Shown piece after piece: positions 11,014-21,500 of a DNA stretch of 64,000 nucleotides. Source of the DNA: Marchantia polymorpha subsp. ruderalis (taxonomy: Eukaryota > Streptophyta > Marchantiopsida > Marchantiales > Marchantiaceae); the NCBI GenBank assembly GCA_037833965.1, contig AP031351.1, positions 21,278,501 through 21,342,500 of the forward strand, given 5' to 3'. The notes under the pieces are model-generated. The model had not been told where the DNA came from, did not search any database, and saw only the letters and a list, made by a program, of their open reading frames with translations. A program made the translations under genes and the position numbers. Every line of letters begins with the position of its first letter. Position 1 is the first letter of the stretch.

Positions 11014-11457
11014 TCAGTTGGAGCTTGAACCCGCTGAGGTCACTTTCTCTGTTTCAGCACTTAGCTTGCCGCCAAACCCTTCCACAAGTGATTCCAGAAG
11101 TGCCTTCACTCCGCTGCATTCGTGTCCCGCTGGTAGCCCAATCACTCCGCAATTGTCACAGAAGGTGGCGCTTTGGGATTCATGTGGCGATGATGGTCCC
11201 AAGTGAAGTTTCAAATCTCCCAAGTTCCTCTTGCTCCTCAATCTTCTATCTTTGTTCCGCAGGGAACAATTGACAACCTTATGGCCCTCCTCTCCACAAT
11301 AAAAACAAGTTTCACGTTTGACTCTTGGAGATTGACTCACTACTCTTTCTTCAAACTCCACCTTGAATTCTCTTGTATTGGAGTCTAAAGACACTATAAC
11401 ATCCAAGCCTTGAGGTACTTTGGATAACCTAACCTTCCAACCTTCTTGTTCACTCAT
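11014..11457 (-). CDS. Extra upstream ORF of the gypsy element, zinc-knuckle protein
   Basis: A 147-codon frame starts with ATG inside the element, between the primer binding site and gag. It contains a CCHC knuckle at about residues 51-64 (CFYCGEEGHKVVNC) and a second Cys/His cluster near 99-113 (CDNCGVIGLPAGHEC). The N-terminus (MSEQEGWKVRLSKVPQGLDV) and the Lys/Arg-rich middle suggest a nucleic-acid-binding protein. Just before its stop another frame opens and continues for about 63 codons (about 11027-10845). That extension starts acidic (EDGDHHSNDGEDDDEG) and ends before the A33 tract. A frameshift extension is therefore possible but unproven. I recognise no named family beyond the knuckle. 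Such additional ORFs occur in some plant LTR elements, usually with unknown roles. Confidence 0.65.
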   Translation of the reverse strand: MSEQEGWKVRLSKVPQGLDVIVSLDSNTREFKVEFEERVVSQSPRVKRETCFYCGEEGHKVVNCSLRNKDRRLRSKRNLGDLKLHLGPSSPHESQSATFCDNCGVIGLPAGHECSGVKALLESLVEGFGGKLSAETEKVTSAGSSSN

Positions 11458-12113
11458 TTTCCCATAAGGTAGAAACCACTCAAAAGACCTCTCCCAGAAA
11501 CGCTATCTACTTGACGAAAACTGTGAATAAAGAAATCAAAAACTTTTGCTTTGTTATCTTGCTTTTGTACCCCCTCAACTTCAAATCAACATAACTTCGT
11601 CTCTAGACGTGATCTCTCAGTGAAATTTTGACTCAAACGTAGCTTATCTTCCAATACACACTCGTACGAAGTTTCAAAGCCTAAATTGAAATACAGAAAA
11701 AGTAATCAACTCTGTACAAACTTTCCAGAGAGCAGACTTTTGATACCCGTGAAAACCCACTCAACTTCTAACTCTCATATCTTTCTGTTAACACATGATC
11801 TGGACCTGAAACAAAAACGTAAATTTTCTCTATCTTTCACTCTAAAATCAATAAAAACTTTGAAGAATACCTTCAAAAATACTTTTCGGTGTCTAAGATC
11901 ACTTTTCTCTCAAAAAGACATGTTTACGTGAACAAAACATACAAAATCACTTCTAGGCTATCATATGAGACTATGGGATAAACAAATGGAATTTCGCTCT
12001 CAAGCACACTCTCCGCTCTTTCATTCCCCAATGTTAACACCAAGTGATCCCTCATGGATACTTTCTCTCGAGCTAGAAATCGAATCCTAAACATTCCGCC
12101 TTCTAGATTGAGG

Positions 12114-12130
12114 TCCCGGCAACGGAACCA
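12114..12130 (-). other. Primer binding site, consistent with tRNA-Glu
   Basis: Four bases inside the 5' LTR the minus strand reads TGGTTCCGTTGCCGGGA. Its complement, TCCCGGCAACGGAACCA, ends in CCA. It carries CAACGGA plus an A discriminator, which pairs with the TCCGTTG 5' end known for plant tRNA-Glu. The tRNA identity comes from memory of plant tRNA-Glu; the position and CCA end are seen directly. Confidence 0.8.
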
Positions 12131-12134
12131 AAAA

Positions 12135-12992
12135 TGCAACCTCCGGGCTGACTCTCACTCAGGTTTACCTCTGATGGCTTTGTGGTAGCGCATCATGGTT
12201 CTAGAAGACTAAGATTCATACTCTCACTCATGTCCCAAACACCTTCTCTTACAAACTCTCATGTATCACTCCAACTCACACACAACTCTCCTCACATCAC
12301 CCTCTTCACATAAATGCAAACACACGTCGATACTCCAAGATACTCAAAAACTTCACTCCTTCATTACTGAAACAAGTCCTCACACATGACTCTCCAAACT
12401 TGCTTGAGAGGTGCTACTCTACCTCTCTATTTATACTACTTGAGAAGTTACCATAGTAACATGTGGTAATTTCTCCTAACTTACTTTTACCTAGGTAAGT
12501 TTGACTAACCTTCTCTACGTGGCAACATGCCATTGGCCTACCTAAACCTTCTAGAAGCTTCCGGAATCCAAGGTTGAGGTGGCGACATGCCATTGGAAGC
12601 TTTTAAACTTCTACAAGCTTCCTAGCCACTAAGTCAACATTAGACTTAGTCTAGCCAATCATCTTTCATACATTTAGTCAAACCAATCAAATCCAAGCTT
12701 CTAGTCAAATATCTAATCCCTTGGAATCTAGAACTTTTGTATAAGACAAAATAGAAGTGCTCACTCCTTGTAAAAGACAAAATAGAAGTGCTCACTCCAT
12801 TCTTCTAGAACTCCGCTAATTATTCCGCCAACTATAGACATTGTAGCTAAACTTAGTCATGACTAGATAAACTTAGTTATAACTAACTAGTTTAGTCATA
12901 ACTAGCTAGTCTTAGCTATGCCTTGGCTAATCATCCTTATTCCCTTGACCACTTCTAAGACTTAGTACATATGTGCAACACCCGGTCTTACA
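12135..12992 (-). repeat. 5' LTR of the gypsy element (promoter LTR)
   Basis: This is the upstream LTR in element orientation, 858 bp, with the same ends as the copy at 5131-5988. It should drive transcription of the element toward lower coordinates. The same 31-bp duplication lies at 12737-12798. Confidence 0.97.
12426..12435 (-). promoter_or_regulatory. Likely TATA box in the 5' LTR
   Basis: The minus strand reads TATAAATAGA, a good TATA box inside the 5' LTR. Transcription would be expected to begin about 30 bases downstream, defining the R region. The related solo LTR has TATATATAGAG at the equivalent place, which supports a conserved promoter. Confidence 0.6.
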
Positions 12993-13430
12993 GTTCCGGC
13001 CGTGGACGTAGGTATGCATGTGAATGAATCACATTATATTGTGACTCATCGTGTTTGACATCTTTAGTTTACATTTGGCTGATTGTTAGCTGGCTATGAC
13101 TATTTTGCATATCTTGGACTAAAAATATTAAGTAATGAATAATGACGAGAAATATACTTCTAAGAAGATTCAAAATTACTGCAGAGAGGAGAGTATTACT
13201 TATCATCTCATCATAGTTTACACCATGGAACATATTGTTGTCTATGAGAGTTTCAATAAAATAGTGTTGAAGAAGATGCATAGTTTGTTGAGCAGATCTT
13301 ATTAATCATATGAATTTTGGCCTGAAGTTGTTAATATCCCAATGTATTTGGTATATATATATTTTTTAATGCAATCAATTTTTTGACAAAGTTTGAGAGA
13401 TGGCACAAATAATTGTTTGAAAATTTTTTG
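12993..13430. other. Flank of the gypsy insertion, no clear feature
   Basis: After the GTTC target repeat the sequence is AT-rich and has no readable gene. Near its right end some words resemble the copia integrase but are too eroded to assign. Confidence 0.3.
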
Positions 13431-16160
13431 CTGTATGACTTATGCTTACACACTCAAGGGTGAATAGTATCAAGTTGTATTCAACGTCTAACAAGTGTCA
13501 TTTTTATATGCTAGTGATACGAGGGGTTATAAGTTATGAGATCTAATCACATGTACAATTATTGTTAGTAAGGATGTGTCTTTCAATGAATCCAGATCAT
13601 TGAAATAGGAAAAAAATTCTTAAACTCCCCGTACTAATAAGAAAATATCCTCACTCATGAATGTTGTTAAGGAAGATATTGATCATTGTATGAATAATGA
13701 TATGACACAAAGAGAAGCTTAAATACATATGGAGCAAATTTTCAATAATAAAAATTAGAGTAGTAGCTTATCGTTTGTGAACCTCAAGTATCTGCACTAG
13801 ACGATAGAATTCAACTAGAATCATCTACTAGGAGATCATTGAATTATCTTAGTAGAGCAACTACAAGATATGGTTTATGAGTTGACTCATCTGTTTTTGA
13901 AGATTGTGATATTGATATGGAGGATGGTGATGATATTGTGTTGAATTTTAGAAGAAGAAGAAATTTTTTCTTTATAGAGAAATTTGAACTTCATAGTAGT
14001 AAAAGCAAAAAGGGTGTAAAAGCAAAAAAATAATCTTGCAAATGACAAGAGAAAAATTTTCAAAGCCAGCTTCATGACTGGAGACTTCAACCAAGAAAAA
14101 GATGTGAACTAAAACAAAATATAATCATCTGTAGTATAGTATGCTACAATTTGCCTAGGTTGTGCACTTGTTGTAATGTTTAGTTTGGTTATAAATCACA
14201 TGGATGTAGTTACAACCTTTTACCTTATGTCATTAGGGGAGGAAAAATACATCAGACTAGCAGTTGACTTTGAGAAAAAACGTCAAGACAAAATTAATTT
14301 GTAGATTTCTGAAATCATTACATGGATTGAAGCAAGCTCCTAAACAATGGATGCAAAATTTGATGAGTTCATGAAAGCACACAAGGTTTTTCAGAGAATG
14401 TGTATGATCCTTGTGTATACATGAAACAAATAAAAAATGAGATCTTTAATCTTACAATTTTCATACTTGATGTTGATGACATGCTCTGTAAGATCGGATA
14501 TTGCATGTGTGAAATAAAACTAGAATTATCCAAGGAGTTAATCATGGTTAAGATAGTTATGACTAAATCTAGCTAGTTATGACTAAGTCTAGCTAGTTAA
14601 GCTATAATGTCTATACTTGGCGGAATAACTAGAGAAGTTCTAGAAGATTTGAGTGAGCACTTCTATTTTGTCTTGTACAAAAGTCTAGATTCCAAGAAAA
14701 AAGACTTTTGGACTTCATGTTTAGTTTTGATTGGTTTGACTAAAGTAAGGAGTAATTCATTGGTTAGACTAAGTCTAATGTTGACTTAGTGAAAAGTGAA
14801 AGTTCTAGAAGTTGGAAAGTCACAAATGGCATGTCGCCACCTCAATCTAGGAATTAGTTAACATCTAGAAGGTTTAGGAGGCCAATGGCATGTTGCCACA
14901 TATTGATAACTAATCAACCTTACTATGATTTATCTTTGTAAAAGTAGGTTAGAAAAGAATTACCATTTGTTACTATGGTAAATTCTCAAATAGTATATAT
15001 AGAGAGGTAGGAAAGAGACTCGGAAGCAAGTTTGGAGAGTTCATATGTAGAGACTTGTTTCATATATGAAAGAGTGACGAATTTTCATTACCTTGGAATG
15101 TCGATGAGTGTATGAGTTTGAGTGATACCTTGAGAGATTGTGTGAGAGGGTGTTTAGGTTATGAGTATGATGCGGAATCATAGTCTTCTAGAATCATGAT
15201 GAGCTACCAAAAAGCTATCTGAGGTAAACCTGAGTGAGAGTCAGCCCGGAGGTTGCAGCTCATCCTATCAACAACAAATCCGACGTTGACAAATATAAAA
15301 ATCAACTAAAATATGCATTTAAGATGAAAGATTTGGATAAATCTAGGACAATTCTAAAGATGAATATTCATAGAAATTTGATGATTGAGACTGTGATTGA
15401 ATCAAGTCAAGTAAATTCAACATGTGCTTAATAGGTTTAACATGACAAAGTTTGAAAAAAGTAAAAATTCTTTTAATATTACACTTCAAACTTTCTGTAG
15501 CTCAATGTTCAATTGATATAATTGAGAAAAACAATGTCATCAATTTTGTGTGACAAAGCTGAGGTGATGATTGTATGTATTTGATGATGAACACAAAACA
15601 TGATATTGCTTTAGCTATGAGCAAGATGAGCAGTTACATGTGGAATCAAAAAAGATGCATTGGAAAGTAGTGAAATGTATCCTTAGTATTTGAAGAATAC
15701 TAAGCATCATGGTTTATTGTTTGATGATTGATTTCACAATGTCAAATCCTTGCTATACAATCTTGAGGCTAACTATGAACAAAATTTGGGCAAGAAAAAA
15801 TTTGCATTTGGTTCTGTGTTTACATTTGATAATGGATAATTTAGTTTGAGTTTTATCTTGTAGAATTGCATAGCTCAATCTAAAACGGAAGCTAAATATG
15901 TATCTAGAACAAAATCAATGAAGTAAGCTATTTAGTTGAATAGTTTTATCAATGAAATGAGTTTAAAACATGAGGTTTTCAATCTTCACTATGATAGCTA
16001 AAATGAATTACATCCTTTTTGTAAATCAAGTGATGAACAACTAAGTGAAACACACGAACATCAAGTATCACTTAATTTGATATATCAACATTGACGGTAA
16101 ATTTAATCTAGGTGATGCATTGACCAAAGTTATTATGTATGTGATACTATGTAGGTTTTG
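13430..16160 (+). pseudogene. Decayed Ty1/copia polyprotein (integrase end to RNase H), split by a solo LTR
   Basis: Frame-by-frame reading on the plus strand recovers copia blocks in order. The integrase C-terminal phrase (DTRGYKLYDPIT, then IIVSKDVSFNE) lies at about 13510-13600. The reverse-transcriptase phrase LKSLHGLKQAPKQWM lies at about 14320-14350, followed by KFDEFMKAH and a YDPCVYMKQ-like piece. The active site reads LDVDDML at about 14469-14489. Reading resumes after the solo LTR with NNKSDVDKYKNQLKYAFKMKDL (split here: NNKSDVDKYKNQ and LKYAFKMKDL), then an RNase H part with NCIAQSKTEAKYVS near 15870 and GDALTKVI near 16115. Many stops and frameshifts show it is dead. About 16200-16400 resembles sequence near 63100-63190 and may be its 3' LTR. 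Confidence 0.8.
14487..15257 (+). repeat. Solo LTR related to the gypsy element
   Basis: The repeat starts TGTAAGATCGGATATTGCA and ends GGAGGTTGCA, matching both ends of the intact element's LTRs but in the opposite orientation. It is 771 bp and diverged. It has a single copy of the segment that is duplicated in the 858-bp LTRs, and TATATATAGAG near 14995. The 4-bp repeat GCTC flanks it (14483-14486 and 15258-15261). It is therefore a complete insertion reduced to one LTR by recombination, and it is older than the intact copy. Confidence 0.9.
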
Positions 16161-17090
16161 CATGAGGAGCGGAAGTAAAGTTTACTAGCAATATTTGTTA
16201 ACTCTATTTATTTTTACTCTATCATGTTTTCATTACGACTTGATTTGAGTTAGTTTTGGTATTAAGAGTAGCAATTGTCAGATTTTCTTCTAGACCTTCT
16301 TGCAGAGTAATTTTATAGATTATGAAGAGTATTGTTTTCACAACGTGAATTAAGGAAAAAAATTTTACGTTGTAACTCAAATGGTTAAAGTTAGGATTAA
16401 GTTTGTTATGCTAATTAGGATTTATCTTAGGATATCTAGGACAAGCTCATTTATTGTGTTAGTCTAGTAATATGTGGTACTTCTAAACAACTTAACAAGC
16501 TTACATTGTCTTCTAAAGAAAATTAGTGTCACAGAAATCAAATTGACCGAAGATTGTAGAGAATCTTAGTTCATGAAAGCTAACACAAGAATAAGACAAG
16601 AGGCTCGGCAATTATTTAGTAGAGTCTGAGAAAGCAAGGTGAGAGGAAGAGAATGAGTAAACAAGACAAAAGGTTAGTAAGGAAGTGGGCAAGGAGGAAA
16701 AGAAATTGGACGTATAAGGAGCACATGAACACATGTAAAAGCAAGTTCTTGACTAGAGTAAGGAAGATACTTATGAGTGAAAACAAATATTTCACTTAAA
16801 TGACACAAGGCTTAACTTAAAGAATCAAACAAGATGGGGCCATTAAAATTGAGAATTAAATGTAAAGAATGTGATAATTGTTTGTTTTAAGATGAACAAG
16901 TGAAAGACAAACTAAAGATCATGTATCTAGACAAAACGTTGAGGTCCAAATTGTCCGCTTACAAAGATAATAATAGGAAACACACCTAGAATTAAGATGT
17001 GAGTATTGTCATATTCCAATTACAAACTTCCTTTCTAAAGCAAAGAGATGATTATGACGAATGTACTTTATTTTTTGAGTCTCTTAAACA
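16160..17090. other. AT-rich stretch, probable eroded copia LTR at the left
   Basis: About 16200-16400 is similar in pattern to about 63050-63200 (shared words include CTTCTTGCAGAGTAAT-like and GTGAATTAAGG-like strings). This fits an eroded copia LTR. The remainder, to 17090, shows nothing I can name. Confidence 0.35.
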
Positions 17091-17640
17091 ATGATATCAC
17101 TGCAAAGAACATTCATCCAAGTTGTATGTTTTTTTAAAGTTGATGAACTTGAAGATGATAAATTTTGGCACAAAGATCGAAGATGATATTGATGTGTTTG
17201 ATGATTTTATCATTGATCTTTGAAATCTTGGCAAAAATATAACCAATGAAACAAAATCTTGTCATTTTTACAGATCATTGCTTGCCTCTATCAATCATTG
17301 TCATTGATTTTGTTTTATCATGCTAGTTAGACAATCAGTCATCACTAAGTTATAAATACTTTGTGATTAATAATTTACAACACAAACTTATAATTATATA
17401 ACTTTGTTTACAAAATTTAATACAATTCAATTTTGATTATATTCGCAAAACTGATAGATATTTTAGTTCTAAAAGTAGATCCAAGTTCATAAATATATTT
17501 TTGAAGAAAAAGACTATGTTGTGTTGGAAGCGTAACAAGAATGATTGTCATATAGATTCTCGAATGAAAACCGAGTATACTAATATTCGGTTAGCAAATG
17601 ATTCACGAACTTGATATCGAAAAAGATAGTTTGCTCTCAT
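17090..17640 (+). pseudogene. Decayed copia gag fragment
   Basis: A plus-strand reading near 17160-17300 gives IEDDIDVFDDFIIDL, a stop, then NLGKNITNETKS and a YRSLLASI-like piece. This is the helical layout of copia gag before its zinc knuckle. A broken knuckle follows near 17520-17570 (CWKRNKNDCHIDSRMKTE), lacking the second cysteine. The copy is distinct from the gag relic at 2.3-3.2 kb. Function is lost. Confidence 0.5.
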
Positions 17641-18539
17641 ATCATGCTAAACATATACAATGTGCATCATCATCAACATCTTTTGATGTTGATGATGTAT
17701 GGTTTCTCTCCCCCATTCTATATGCCCATCCATGCTAATCAAATTATTCCAATTGTGTTATACCCACCCATCCTATTCAAATTACACCAATTGTGTTATG
17801 TGTATTTAGGGTCTAGGGGCTAGCGGTCTTGTCAATTCGTAAAATTTAGATACACATGCAATCTATATCGAATTTCTTACTGATTCCAACTGGGGCAACG
17901 TGTTCTATTCTTTTCCTGAGGCAATCGCAAAAGCTTTGCAGTAAATGGTCGGTCCAAAATCTCATGGCACATTCTCCAACGTCATCGAATCACTCGCACA
18001 GACGGCGCATCCTCTGTGAAAATGATAAAACCTCCCAAAACATATAAACACATGAGAATATGTCATTTCAAACAAGTTGTACACTGCAGATCCAGCAACT
18101 TGAATATTTAATTACAAGTACATAGTGGTGATTCTACCACAGCCATATCAACTCAAAAGCCCAAGTTCCGAGTCGGGAACTTTGCTCTGCGACTGCCTTC
18201 CTCAAGTTTCGTTTGTTGGAACGAAGGAAAGTACTATTCCACCCATACATATAAGACTGGTAACGCGACAGGTGACCGTGATCTCACAATTGCTACTCGA
18301 GAGAAAAGTGTGTGCGACGGCGTGTAAGTTGGTGTAACTGGACTCAATACAATCCGTCGACAATCTGTCCGATTGAACCGAAATGAAATTTCAACTCTTG
18401 CCTATGTCTTCCACCACAAAACGGGTGGAGAAAAATATGTCTCTGGAATCTGTATCTGACACTTAGGTGAGCAGACGAGGGTTCCGACGAGTGCATTGAC
18501 AGGTAGAAAGACCTTTCGAGTCTCTTACATGAGTCATTA
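17640..18539. other. Spacer between the transposon nest and MIC60
   Basis: No gene is recognised. Because MIC60 is read on the minus strand and ends at 18540, the right part of this stretch should hold its 3' UTR. Confidence 0.35.
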
Positions 18540-21500
18540 TCAAGACAAACCTGAAGCAATTGCAATGACATGAGCTTGGAACACTTGAAGTCCCTGCTCA
18601 ATAATTGCTCGATTTCGAGCTTGCCTTGCCCACTCCGTTGCCAAACGTTCAGCTGCCGTTCCTACTGCTGCTCTTTCAAGTACAGTAGCAGCTTCAGTAA
18701 GCTTTCCTTCTGACAGGTATCTTTCGACCTTGCTAATAACCACCTCAAAACCTTCGTCACCCACGTTCTCCGAGCCTTGTTCTGTAATCTGTGACAAACG
18801 AAACACTCCAGGATTATAAGCGAAATGAAGATGATCTACTCTCACACTGTAAGTAAATGGGGCACTTGGAAGCTGCAAATGATCAATCGTGTGCAATCTG
18901 AATTTACTACTTTAATTTTACCAATCCAAGAAACTTCTCGAGAAGAGGACCATAGAACAACCAAGCTAATAAACTTGCAATCACCTGGAGAACAAGACAA
19001 GTTACTCTATATTGTATTCCAATACATGATCCATGACAGAAATGAAACACAGACACCGAACCCATTTACAACGTTTCTAGGAGAACATTGCGGACATGCA
19101 ACAGCATGTACACAGCGGACAATAATCAACCTAAACCCATTGCCCAGAACAAGGTAATGAGTTACAGGTTACCTTCAACTTAGCCGTTACTTTTGCAAGT
19201 AAGTGAGCAAAAACACCACCTCCACCAGCTGGCATAAGAACAAGTTCCCTCAAAGGACCTTTCATCTTTGTAAACTGTCACACGCGAGAGGTTACATAAG
19301 TGGCAAGCTGACTAAATCGAGATGAAGACGCTCTTTCGCTCTCCCATGATGGCTTTCTGACCTCCATCGGCTCATGCTAAAGCATGTTATGATTATACTT
19401 TGCTTATGTTAAGAAGCACTATTAAAATCGAAACTCATAGCAGCGAGCGTTTACAATACCACTACACAAGTGAATCGTCGAATATAACGTGTCAATATAT
19501 TTAGAACCTTTGACAAGTACACGCATAATACACCATGTATTTGTTTTCTTACCGAGCTATGCAGCTGAGCTCGAGTACTTGAACCTGCTGTCAAGGCTTC
19601 AGTAGGAAGAGAAGAGACAACTGCGTCAACCAAAGGATCACCGCCTGGTCCTCCCACGGAAGCAACTAAAAGTTCTGCCTCTTTCTCCACAGGTTTACCT
19701 TTCTCAACAGCATCTTCTAATGCAAAAGCTCCCTGAAACGATACGCAGAGTACATAGGTAATTATAATAGAGCAAAACTATAAAACGAACACATTATCTC
19801 CAAAGGCATTCTGAGAATGTATGCAATTTGTAATGAAGAAAAACTACGCTTGTGAACTGAATTATATGACAGAACTTGTTTGATGATTCGTTTAGTTACC
19901 TACACTTGGTTGAATAAAGGACACCGAGTACAAGTACTCGGTATGGGCCTTGAACTTATGACTAGTTGAAATGTGTGGCAGTTACTAAAAGGGTATCTAT
20001 TCATATCTACGTGGTTTTATATTAGAACATTTGACTTCACCAATCATGGACAATCCTGCATCTTCTGGACAGAACATATTGTAAATAGGTGTAAAACGAG
20101 GCATACCATGGCAAGTTTATGGGCAGTGTGACTGATACGCGCCTCTTCAGAGTGGGCATAAAATGCAGTGCGCAAGGCGTTCACCTGTTACAATAGATAT
20201 CAGGATTGAACATTCAATTTTCTAACTACAGCATTTTGAAATCTCACTGCATGAACAACTCTGAGTGATGGGAAAGGACGATCTAAGAAAACCCGTAAGG
20301 TTCTCAAATATGACTTCCAGAAACAATTTTCTAGTGTTTGGTGACAGCCATTGGGTCATGGTGGCTCATTGTATGAGATATCAATTTGCAAACAGGCAAA
20401 CAACTTCATGAGAAAACTTGCCCACCTTGAGGATCGTCAAAATTATTCTAAATCCACTAATTTGCTGATGCACCAGATTACCGCCATAATCATGTCAGTC
20501 CACCATTAACAATCTTGAGATAAAGAGAAAACAACTGGTCTCCCCAAAGGTAATAAGCTCCTGAGTAGTAAGCTCCATAGTACTGTACTCACTTGTAACT
20601 GCATGGCATGTATATTTTCGAGATGATCAGCTTTCTCTCGTGCCACAGCTGCCGCAGTTTGTGCCTTCCCTACAACCTCCAACTTTTCTTTTTCCTTGCT
20701 AGCTTCCTCTTCCTTTCATCCATAACAAGTAAAAGTACTTCGTAAGGTCTCTACAAGCATTTATTTTGCCAGTGATCATCCATAATCTCCCTGAGACAGA
20801 CAGCAGGAGTAAGGCACAAAGCTCTAGATGCTGACATCTACACGTACAAAGCAAAAAGGCCATGCTATTCCGACTTGAAAGAACATATATGTTCAGTCAT
20901 TAGATGCCAGTTGGTACTCCCATAAGCACCTTACGCTTCAACTGACTTTCAAGCTTTTCTTCCGCTTCGTGAAGTTGTGCTTTCAACTCAGCCTCTGCAA
21001 GTTCCTTCTCTTTCTTCAGCTCCTGTTTCGAACCACAATATTCCATGTTAGTCAAATCGTATCTAGAAATCATAAATAGCAAATTTCTGCTGTCGTGGAC
21101 ATTGAAACTATGACAGCGATTGCTGATCCTGGGATGTTAAACTCAGAAGTCATAGGCTGCCTTAGATCCGGCATCGCTCTTGACTTCGGGCAGACAGCTT
21201 AGATATCGGAAGATACTCACTTCTTTTCAAGAAAAAGTGAGTGCAGAAGATGCCCTGGATTCCTGGTCCTCCATATTACGTGGATGATGAAGCTTAGACT
21301 ATACTATTTTATGTTTGACTCTCATACTCATCAGCATAAGTATACACCGTTACTCAGAACGAGGAACTGCGTTCTAAAATAACCTTTATATTCATAAATC
21401 GCAATATGTGGAATAATCTCTCCTCATTCCATCTGCTGCTCTCCCACTATGCTCCTCCTTCCTCTTCCTCCTATCCTCAAAACCTCAACCGTTAGCACCG

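Larger units (their letters stand above)
5131..12992 (-). mobile_element. Complete Ty3/gypsy LTR retrotransposon, apparently young
   Basis: The element is 7862 bp and lies on the minus strand. It has LTRs of 858 bp at both ends (TG...CA) in which I found no difference by eye, a primer binding site beside the 5' LTR, a purine-rich tract beside the 3' LTR, an uninterrupted 1590-codon gag-pol frame and an extra upstream ORF. It is flanked by the 4-bp repeat GTTC (5127-5130 and 12993-12996). The domain order protease-RT-RNase H-integrase defines Ty3/gypsy. The RT phrase GDGYSGYNQ and the absence of a C-terminal chromodomain place it nearer the non-chromovirus (Tat/Athila-like) side, which is inference. 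Matching LTRs and an intact frame indicate recent insertion and possible autonomy. It landed between a hAT relic and a copia relic. Confidence 0.96.
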
